This document shows positions 22,364 to 34,300 of a DNA stretch of 64,000 nucleotides, piece by piece. The stretch's first letter is position 1, and every line of letters starts with the position of its first letter. A model generated the notes under the pieces. That model searched no databases, was not told the origin of the DNA, and was given only the letters and a program-made list of their open reading frames with translations. Position numbers and translations under genes: made by a program. This DNA is from Patiria miniata. Its lineage: Eukaryota; Echinodermata; Asteroidea; Valvatida; Asterinidae. The stretch spans positions 21,503,334-21,567,333 of the forward strand of contig NW_024037074.1 in assembly GCF_015706575.1 (NCBI RefSeq). The letters are read 5' to 3'.

Positions 22364-25300
22364 GTAAGCTTACTAACATAATTATTTTGAAATGTACATT
22401 TTATTGACATCAACAGTATACAGCTGCCTATAGGTGTAATATACCGATCCTCTATATTATGACCTACCGATAAAGTATAGGCCATCGGTGAAGGCATATC
22501 TTCAGCCGCATGTTGAGATGGTTTTCGTGGTAAACATGTCGCAGAACGTCGGGATTGCTCAAGGTTTTTGCGCGATGAGTGAGTGAATTATTTTCTAACA
22601 TAAGTTTATTATTTCTGCGCACAGAAAGTCAAATTAACATCTATAGTTTCAAACTCTCTAGCTGACACTGTAAAGTTTTAGGATCATTCCACGTAAACGC
22701 CTGGTCCCTCATCAGCGCGGTACACAGTTTCGCCATAATCGATTAGACAGAAATAGTCCAGCATACGCGAACCAAAACATTTTCGGTTACGTCGAAGTAT
22801 TTTGCAAAGTTTGTCTCTACTCTCTAACAATTTATCAGACCTCGCAAACTCAGACTTTAAATCGGTTATTTACACATTTAGATGCTGTATTGCAGTGTCT
22901 GAACATAATTTGTGGGTCGTTAACCTTTTTTGTTGTTGCTAAATTGTGTAACAAGGGATTTTAGTTACGTGTCGAAATATCACTTATTTCAAATGTCTGG
23001 AGAGTTTAACATGGTAGGCCTAAAGGCCTAGGCCGTGCTTCGAAAAATATACTAATAGACAGGCGATTGGTGAATGGTAGTATCGTAGGCCACGTTTTTT
23101 TTACTGTAAATTAAGTTTTCATTTGGAAAAAAACTATATTCAGCTATGTAGTGCATTGCGCTACCTAGGGGCAAGAATTCCATGGTAACCAGTTTCGGCG
23201 GACCCTAATTCACCACTAAGTTAATACCAGTACTGAGCTTACTCAGCAGACTATACACAGAAGCATTGCCTGCAACGACTCGTGTCAGTCGAGGCGCGCC
23301 AGGGTACACATGCAAGAATCTTCAGTGAACTCCGCATATGGAAACGGTTTTACGGCAATGCATTGTGAGATGCAACATCCCAGCATTACCTGATTGTTAT
23401 ATATTTTTCTACACGGATTTAATGAGCCAATATTTATTACAGCGCCACCATGCTTACAATTAATCTCCGCAATCATCTTATACTATCTCCCTTGAGAGCA
23501 GACCTGTACATGCGGAGACTCAGTTTTTTAATCTCCGCATCTCCACTCTATGGAGATGGCAAACCGCAATCTAACATCGCTGTCTGGCCTCAGATACCGG
23601 GATTTCTTAATCACATAGCAACCTCACTTCTGCTTTCTTATCAAACAAAAGAAGTCATCTATTTCCTAATCTTACATTCTCATTTTCTCGTCCGTCGATA
23701 TTGCCTCCTTTCCCAAATAAGGTTGATTCTCGTTACAGGCATTCTTAATGAGTCGTTGAATGACTCTGTGTGAATAATAAATCAGTTTCTATCCGGGATT
23801 GATGATTAACAATGTTATAAATGAGAAAGTCTGCGATATAGTACAGGTGGAAAGTCCGGAATATAGATTCATTTCAGTCTGTCAAATGTTCACGAGCACC
23901 AAATCATAAACATAGGTTTTAATCATAAAAGTACTACAAAGCTAGAATCGTGATCGTGATCCCCCGAGTATTTCTGTATATTTGACGAAAACCTTATACA
24001 CGTATGTCTGAAACCTGTAAACAGGTTGATAATAAGGCGGTATGACCGAAGAGACGGGTACTCGTGTTTTAGAAGTAAAGGACTGTATTTGTAAGAGATG
24101 AGCATGCTATATTCAACGACATGACGGTGAATATAGGCCTACAAGTGTTTCAGTTTTGCCAAAGCATAAAATAACTTTTGACAATTATAAGTTATAAAAC
24201 CAATTCTTTTCAGATTCATTTTCACTTAAGGGAATGAATCTAGAGATATGTGAATATCCTCGTATTGGTAATAAAAGAGAAAGGATAGGCCCAATACGTG
24301 TATTTTTTTCGAAAAAAAATCAGAGTATTTTAAGCGTAATAACAGTGATGAAAAGCATCTTTGGCGTATCTGCCTCGAATATCACTCACATAAAATTGTT
24401 CATAAAATTATTGCATAGTATATGCAGTAATTTCTTTGGCCAAGTCTTTTTGGGATGCCATGTTGTATAATTACTGTTATTTATCGTGATGGTATAAATG
24501 AGGGAGTTGTCGTTTTTTCCGCCCCCTTCCTCTTTTCACACTTTCCAATAGACCCATCTTCTAAAAAACTATATAGGTTTGGTGGTTATATGAAGACGAC
24601 TCAGGGAAGGTATGGATTCGTCATTCACCCAATGGGAGGCTGGACCATGAATCGGTCCTCAGACCTGCTCTCTGGATTCATGTCGGGCACTGATCACAAG
24701 TTGTTGGTCGTCTCGAATGACTTTCATTTCCGCTTTGCAAGTCACGTCATTGACAAGTGACACCTTAGCGCACACATGGGGTGTCACTTCCTTTGAATGA
24801 TTTTAGTTTACCGACGCAACCTCGAATCAATCTCCAAATTGCCGGGATGGAGAGGGCTTTGTTTGCGCTGATTTTTGGTGCATTGAATGAGACGGATGAA
24901 GCGGACAACACGTCCAGTCGGCCGGTACTAGGCCCGTCAAATCCGACCAGTTGAGCCATTTAGACTCGTGCATCATGTGTTACTTGACAGATCGACCCGA
25001 CTTCGTCACGTTTTAATTGAATGTGGACTTAGAATAATTCGACAGGAAAATGCAGCGACACGCCCGGCCATTACAGACGTACTACGTGAAATGTGAACTT
25101 TTGGCGAGAATAAAACAAAAAAAGATAGGGCAATCATATTCAGAGTTATAGTGCTGATCGCAGTGTGTGGGTAGAAAGCTTGTCAACTGAAGGTATCCCT
25201 GAACTGACGAATTTTCTTTGTACTTGAGCACCACCACCAACAACAATAACATATTAGTTAAGTATGTTGCTTGATTGAGTGACATCCTTTGATATAATCA

Positions 25301-28300
25301 CGTCTAAATTTGTATCCTTATATTGCGTAGGTCTTATGCATTCAAAATGTACACCGATGTTGAAACAAATCAAAAGAGTTCATAATACTTGATCGTATGG
25401 CCATACATGTTCATATTCACAAATGAGTATGTATATGCTCATATTGGGAAGTATATCTTTCAGACAGCATTGTCAGTATTACCAATTGGTTACCGGAACT
25501 GAGATTAGCATACAAGGATAAACATGTCCGTACCATCTAAAATAAATGTACAAACTGGAATTGGCTACATGTACTAAGTATATAGGCCTAATCGATTATA
25601 CCGATTTAATAGTTATAGTAGAAATAACTGTTATAAATTAATGACATAATGGAGGTGACAAACAAAAAGCGAAGCTTGTGCACTTGAAGATTGCCCTTGG
25701 AATGAACTTCGAGTACATTTAAATTCTGTATTATGCTCGTAATTAAACATTCCACTTTGTTACTGTAAGTTGATGAATTAACGATTCAACTCGCGATACA
25801 GCCCTGTTCTGTATGCTTCGTTAATTTTGTGAGTGGCCAAAATTATTGAAGTCAGTCTTTGAAATCATACCAAGATTAACCCCCGGCACTATCATAGGTT
25901 ATATTCCTATCGAGAAATTTTCCATGTAAAATAATCACGTTGGGCAATGCCCAATGCTTCCAATTTTCTTTATTTACTTTAATTATTTCAATTCTTGTCA
26001 AAATGTTCTGTAAAACAGTGCAGATCCCGTTAACCAACATTTCTTACGAAAAATGACCCATTTGTCTGCTTTCAATGTCAATTTCACTTAGCCCTGTCAT
26101 CATTTTGTTCAGAGGTCGGTATGGCCTTTTTGCGTATTCGCCATAGCCACTCAATTTAAAACCATGGGCGCAGTGCATGCACCGCGTTCCCGTATGGTGC
26201 GATACCTATTAATATGAATGAATGCATTTGAACTCCCAAGGGGTGCTCACAATCTACGCAGGCATAAAGAGATGTGATATTGTTGTTAGTGCCTTATCAT
26301 AAATGACCACCATGAAGCGTTTCTGCAGTTTCTCTCGAAATTGGATAAGTTATCGTGAATTACCCACCATTTGAGACTATCGCTGTGTGACATATGAGAC
26401 AGCTGCAGGCTGTAATAGTATGTTGGTTATCCCGCCTGTACTATTGTCTCAGAAAGGTCTAGCAGGTGAATATTCAGTGGGAAGCCGATTCAGTAAATCT
26501 CTCCAAAATACACTCCATGTTTGAAGATGATCACGATTGATGTCATTGATTGGACATTGCAGGAACGATGTTCGGGAAGGTCAAGTCTGTCGTCGATGTA
26601 CATGTACACTGACGCCAATTGAGCCCGGAGAATTCATTAGCCTTCCCGGTCGAATCGGCGTGTTTACTGTCCTCTCACTCACTGGCCAGCCAATATTCCA
26701 TCTTACGCTAATGACGTGATCGACTGAAGTCCGCAGTCAAAACCGATATAATTGTTTTATTTTGAAATTTGGTTTTGCTATACTCTTATAACAACATAGT
26801 GAAAATATCCAACTGACTATATTCTAGAGTTCTTGAGAACCAACCGAACAGTCGCTGCAGAAAACACACACATAACCGATCATTTCCCCCCCCCCCCCAC
26901 TATTTATAGTTCCCATTCACCGTACACAATATAGTAAAAAAAACTCTTCGAAAGGAATGCTGTTATTTTAACTGATTTTCAGTTCTTTTCAGTTCTCAAA
27001 ACACGTAAACCTTATCAGGGTTTACCAAGTTGAGTATTTGTCAATTAAAAAAATCTGACTAAAACGTGGTCCGTCCGTTGTTTTTTTAAAGAACTAATTA
27101 GCAAAAGTATTTGAAGGTCGTTCCTGCGCAGAATTGACTGATTATGAAAGTTCATGGTGCATTGCAAGATAAACGAATTATATCGGAGGAGGAGCACAAG
27201 TCTGGAGGTGTGAACGTGACGTAGGTACAGGGTCGGATATGGGGGATGGAGCTACAAATTCTCCGGACAAGATTCGATGTTGTTATAGCAACATTGCTCA
27301 ATGAAAGTAAATTTGTTTGGCAGGAAGGATGCCGTTTACGCTAATTTGACAGTCAACTCTTACTTGTTCAAGTTGTTATCCAAACAAAGAACAAAAAAGA
27401 CAGGAGGCATGTTACTTTCTTGCAATTACGTATGATTTTAAAATGGAGCATGATTTCTGTAGGAAAACCATGCATGTATGGATCAGTAGTCGGCTCTCCA
27501 GAAACTCATCGAAAGCCACATAGCACACTCTTAAACATCCTGGGTATACACTTTACAAAGTCCCTGGTAACATTTTGACCCGGAAACTGGGTGCTACGTA
27601 CTTGGATTGATACTTTTCAGGATCAAATATGACACTTTTCTGAGTCAAATGACACTTTTGAGAGGTTTTCGGGTCAAAATGACACGGAAAATGATTCCTT
27701 GGAATGTGAAAATCATTTTTTTTGGCCGCAATTGCCATTTTAGACGTGGGTACGCGCTTGTGGATATTTTACTTCCGCCTTCTTGTCTTTTTTATGCCCA
27801 TAATTTTTATGTGCACAAATCTTATTTAATATATATATAGTATAAGAGGTTTTTATGAGCCTTTTGAGGTTTTGAATCTCCGCACGGGAGCTATAAGGTG
27901 TATTTCACGAGAAGAACACATTATGGCAACTATAGTACATCATTAGCATATACATAAATCCGCAAGTTCAATCATCTATTCTGCATCAGGGCAGTCCGTG
28001 CATGCGTTCTGGGTGTTAACCTGTCCGATCATGTCTACAAACCAATTCCTTATGGTCCCGAGAGTGTTTGCTACACGTATGACGCTCAATTTACCAATGG
28101 CCTTTTACTTTCGTGAATGCTCCTCCAACGCCTTCCACGTCGCTAGCAGCTAATGGTGCACAGTACTCAAGTAGCAGGTATACAATCAATCAGACGAATA
28201 GAACCACTACGCTACAGGAGATGTACAGACATGAGGGTTGTCTTCTCAAAACCACTAGTATATATACGCATGTGATGAAAAGACGATGTCTCTTTGTACA

Positions 28301-31300
28301 AGAAAAAAAACACATATCACTTGCACATGTAAATTAAATTAAAATATGTTTGTTGTCTAACAAGGCTTTTGCTGGCCCTATATAGTCTTTGTACCATGAC
28401 GTATCCAGTTTTTTTTTATGCCGGGGAGGGGGGCAAAACTAGACTTAACTATATATCGACGATTGAACCGTCTTAAAACACCAAAATGCCGCCGGGGGAG
28501 GGCAAGTTGCCCGCTGCCCCCGCTGGATACGCCACTGGTATTACCTGAGTAACTGTTCCACTCTTTCACTCACTGTGACTTATAGTCCGGTTATTGACCG
28601 GTCAGTGCAGAGGGGGCAAGGTGACCTCAAAAACCGAATTGAATTGAGAAAAAAAAAATTGCGAGATTTTACAAGAACATATCACATTTGGTCACCCTCT
28701 ATATGATCTACAACGTGTGTAACGTCCTATTTTTTGCATTTATTTTGTGTCCTGACTGGGCCCATCCTATCAAGGGCTAAATGGATATTTGGAAAGAAAA
28801 GAAGGCTTTACAATATACAACATATTGTAAATATTGAGAAATGATGACTGGTATAAAATTAAAATTGTTGACCTCAACTTCCGTTCAATCGTTTACGCGG
28901 ATATCAAGTTACTTTAAGCACGGGAGTATTAACAAAGTTCAGAATATGCCTTTAGCTATGAACACAATGGCAACAATGGGCCTCAGGACAATGAAGGAAA
29001 TAAATGGAATTACAGAACAGGACATCAATTAGTTGGAATTACATTTACTGAACTTAAAACTGAATTACTGATAAGGTTCACATTGTCACTCTCCTGTTGA
29101 TCGACCTTCCCCCTGTCTGCCATTCAGAACAATGCATAGTTGTGCCCATGTCCTCATGTCTGCAATAGCTCTGCGGACCATCCGTCTTCTGAGGGCATGG
29201 ATTTCAACAGTAATTTGTTGGCGAAGTCCCTACAGGGTGTTTGGCGCAATGCGGTACATCCGGTCATTGAGGTACTGGTACCCCAAAGAAAAAAAGCATC
29301 AAAGGGGTATAAGATCTGGAGATGGCGCCCCTTGTTCAGGTTCTTGTTTGCGCTATTAAATGACGTTAAATACACCCCTACAAATATAAGAAATTGTTAG
29401 TGCTTTTTGGTATAGTCACAAAGAATGACCTGTATTCTTCGCATGCATGGCTGAATATCAGTAAACCTTTACTGACTGAGGTCAATACCCAAACCAAATA
29501 TTGGCTGAAGAGAAAACTGGTAACCTTTCCCGTTTTTAAAACTTATCCAAAGGGACAATTTGTTTACTCACCCTGTATATAACACGCTTGTGAGGCCAGG
29601 AAGAGAGAAAAAAATCGCGCCTTGGCAACTGAAAACACCCAGTTCTAAAAAGCTCACTGACTATATAAGCTAATGTTGCACATATAGGATGCAGCTCAGC
29701 CAAAATGTATATAATGATTATCCCAGTGCACAATCCTGGCCAAAATCCACTGTCTGATGTTCTCACATTATTAAAGCGTCCCATGACATTGGCAGAGTCT
29801 TGTCCAATCTTTGACACACCGTTTTGCTGCAATATAGTTACATGTGGGGTCTACCCGATGTCCCCAATACCAATGTTCCCCAATACCTATGTTCCCCACA
29901 ATCCTTAGGGTTAGGGTTATTTAGGGTTAGGGTTAGATGGTTAGGGGTGGGGTTAGGGTTGGGGAAAACATAGGTATTGGGGAACATAGGTATGCACCCG
30001 TTTCATGTCGCCAACTGCTGCCACAGAAACTCCCTTTTGAAATGTATAGCCATATTGCATGAGTTGCCTAAGCATCTTTAGAGATATTCCCAAGATGAGA
30101 GTTTTCATAAATTGAGAATATTATTCGGGTTCAGTAATATTCTGACTGTTTTGTTATAATGCGAGCCTGATTCAAACTGTTTAAGTACCAATGTCTAGTA
30201 GTAAAGAGTACACTTCAATGCCCAATGTCGAAATGGACTGTTTAATTGCGTGGACGTTGGCATGTCTTTCGCAATTAATAGTGATTTATTCGCCTACTCA
30301 GGCTTCAAATACTCCAACTAAAGCACCGAGATAGGGATGGCTTTAATAAATGTGACTGATCGTATTCACGGTACCCTTTGTTCAAAAAGACGAATAACAA
30401 ACATGCATGACGGAATCAGCTGATCCGGAAAGAACCGAAACAATTTATGTGCACTGCTAATTAAAAATAATCTACTTTGGGGAGCATTGCGAGAAGTTCC
30501 TCTAAAGAGAAAACAACTTACTGGTTATTTTGTAAACTTGTTTTAATCAAGTGGGCTTAAGTAAGTTGCCCAATCAAGATAAAACGTATTTAACATGGAT
30601 GACAGAAGTTTAAGTTTGTGAACCAAAATTTCATTGCAAGTTTTGACGATGCATTTTTGGGTTTTCACCCTCATTAAAAAAGAAAAGAAAGGAAATTGAA
30701 GTACTAAGCCTTTCAGTGTTGTTGTCGAGCCCAGTCACAAGTCCAGTCACAATTAACAGGGGATGAAATCAAACAAAGGAATGCCTTTGCCACAGTTCAC
30801 TCAAATATCTTGTGGCTTGAGTTGGAACTGGATTACTTGTGAGGACTTGAATGTGAGGACCTGTGAGGAATAGTGATGGACTCGACTGCAAACCTCTTTC
30901 CCCGAACTATACATCAGGCTTTACAATTTCCAATTTGAGATATGTGGCAGATACAATTGGATGGCGCTGTTTGATTTGGGTAGAGTCAATAGTCAATAGA
31001 GTCAATAGCGCCCTCGCCTCCTATTGCGTTCGCCATATCTCCAATAGGCTAATGAAAAAGAAAAAAGTCACAGGACAAGAAGAAGGTTAATCAACTTTCA
31101 AATTTTGAAATAGGAGCGTACGTATAGGCTCATGGTGTTCCAATCACAGCTACAATAGTACACAATGGATTGTTTGAAATCAGTAGTGCTTTTTTTCTTC
31201 TTTTGATTCCCAAATATAATTTATTCAAAACGGAGCATGGAGAGATTATTTTAAAACCACTGGAGCACAGATGAGCACGCTTAAGGTTAAAGTATAAACA

Positions 31301-34300
31301 TTAATCGGTATACATTTGAAGCATGAGCAATCGTCGACTAATCAGTGACCATTATTTGAAGTCCACGGTTTTATTTCCACTCAACTTTCACCTGCCCCTC
31401 GGTTATTACACTCACCGTGAATGCATGATAAATGTTTAACATTAATGTAAATATCATGGTATATCAAAGAAGCCGAAATCTAAAAGGCCGGGATAGTAGT
31501 CGCTTCCTGTTCAGTGGTCATCGTTTGATCCGTGCGTAAGTGTTACTATGGATACTTCCTAATCTTGGGTCGCTATTGTGCTTTCTTTTCTCCCTGGCTC
31601 TTATCACGGCATCAATGCAACAGTTTCATAATTGATTCACGACGGATTTCCGGATAAAAAAGAAAAATCCTTTGATTGATTTTTATATCTTGTATCTAGC
31701 TCCATTACAGATTAACACCTGAATTTGTAGCGTATCCGCTCCGTTCAAAAGTACTCCCTCACCGGCAAAATAAATACAGTTGGGGGTGACCGACCGACGC
31801 CATCTTGCCTGACTGCAATATTTTGCCGCGAATTACGCGGCCACTGCGTGTACATTCTACAAATCCCCTGGTGTACGTGTGTTCACGACCATTACGTCCG
31901 TTTGGTCGATTACGTCCGACAACAGATTTTGACGAGCAATGGCCGATTATGTCCGACCCATTATGTCCGACGGCCGATTATGTCCGACCCATGGAGTCCG
32001 ACAGCCGATTATGTCCGACCCATTATGTCCGACGGCCGATTATGTCCGACCCATTGTGTCCGACGGCCGATTATGTCCGACCCATTGTGTCCGACGGCCA
32101 ATTATGTCCGACCCATTGTGTCCGACGGCCGATTATGTCCGACCCATTGTGTTCGACGGCCGATTATGTCCGACCCATTATGTCCGACTGCCGATTATGT
32201 CCGACCCATTATGTCCGACGGCCGATTATGTCCGACCCATTGTGTCCGACGGCCGATTATGTCCGACCCATTATGTCCGACTGCCGATTATGTCCGACCC
32301 ATTGTGTTCGACGGCCGATTATGTCCGACCCATTATGTCCGACTGCCGATTATGTCCGACCCATTATGTCCGACGGCCGATTATGTCCGACCCATTGTGT
32401 CCGACGGCCGATTATGTCCGACCCATTATGTCCGACTGCCGATTATGTCCGACCCATTGTGTTCGACGGCCGATTTTGTCCGACTCATAATGTCCGACCC
32501 ATTGTCCGACGGCCGATTATGCCCGAGCCATTATGTCCGACGGCCGATTATGTCCGACCCATTGTGTCCGACGACGGGATACGTTCGACCTATATTGTAT
32601 TTAGATGGTCGATTACGCCGGATTAATTCGGTTGTGTACTGACATTATTCAATTATCTTTGGATTGTAACTGCGGATATATGGGACCATCGCAGATTTGT
32701 TATTTTGAAAAGAACTGTAGGTAGAAAAGTAATTTCTAACTTTTCAAAATGGCTGCAATTGCTTGTTATTATACCTATTTTGTCCTAAGGACAAATCTGC
32801 AATGGCCATATAGCCAAATATCTTTCTCAAAACATACGCTGACTGTGCGCCAAATCCCCCTTTTTTATCATCAAATGAACAATTCCATCACTGTACCCAT
32901 TTTTATATTAAAGTGTTTTCACGTTTTTAAGTTTCATATTAATACTTCAAACTCTTGTTATTTACATGATTATTATGTAGTTCTTGTTATGTAGTTAAAA
33001 CTTATTATGTAGTTAACATTTATTTAAGTCTTTTAATACTTGCTGTAGTTGGCGAGATTCTTTGTTTACTTCATCGTCATCAACAGCATCATAGCCCTAA
33101 TTGTTATCAATATTTCTGGAACATTTCATGGGGGGGGGGGGGGGCGTCATGTAGGTCAATGATAATTTTTTTAGAAACTCAAAATCTCAGTGGGGGGCGA
33201 CTGGGGGGGGGCGACAAGGTTTCATGGCTGTCGCCTCCCCCCCCCCCTTGCTACGCCACTGCTCTGGTCAATGCAGTCCTCGGCACGCCCTGGGGATAGG
33301 GCGCCCTCATTCAACATTAACAGGGTCCTGACTCCGATAAGTGTTGCAAGTGCACTCAGTGTGGCAATTGCACTCTATGACGAGATTCCTTCATAGAGTG
33401 CCAAACATTAATAAGGACATTAAAAAGTCACTTGTGAGAGTAATTGGAGCCCAAAATAGAGGATGAAATAAATCAGATTTCAAAGGACGCCAAAATATTA
33501 TGACAACAAACTTTCAGAGTTTACCGGACAAAATTGGGTCAGAGAAAATCGGATTCCTGGTATCCAATTCTGTTCACGTCCAATCTTACATTTACGAGTA
33601 AGTGCTTCTTTTAAAATACGGCCTTTTTGTCACATTACGGGGTAAAGATAAGAATTGTCTTCAACATTATTAGCATTGTAGACTTACATGCAAATTAAGC
33701 AAAATCCTCGATCGGCAGTCGGACACAATGGGTCGGACATAATCGGCAGTCGGACACAATGGGTCGGACATAATCGGCAGTCGGACATAATGGGTCGGAC
33801 ATAATCGGCAGTCGGACATAATGGGTCGGACATAATCGGCCGTCGGACACAATGGGTCGGACATAATCGGCCGTCGGACACAATGGGTCGGACATAATCG
33901 GCCGTCGGACACAATGGGTCGGACATAATCGGCAGTCGGACATAATGGGTCGGACATAATCGGCCGTCGGACACAATGGGTCGGACATAATCGGCCGTCG
34001 GACACAATGGGTAAGACATAATCGTTCGTCGGACACAATGGGTCGGACATAATCGGCAGTCGGACACAATGGGTCGGACATAATCCTACGTCGGACATAA
34101 TGGGTCGGACATAATCGGCCGTCGGACACAATGGGTCGGACATAATCGGCAGTCGGATATAATGGGTCGGACATAATCGCTGTCGGACATAATGGGTCGG
34201 ACATAATCGGCCGTCGGACACAATGGGTCGGACATATTCGTTCGTCGGACACAATGGGTCGGACATAATCGGCAGTCGGACATAATGGGTCGGACATAAT

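Noticed and set aside
24455..24959. Adjacent open frames on both strands near 24.5-25.0 kb
   Set aside because: No recognised domain or splice signals; within the receptor intron and most likely chance.
29906..29959. Telomere end or chromosome fusion point from TTAGGG repeats
   Set aside because: The run is short, degenerate and enclosed by inverted short units, so it is part of a small repeat element.
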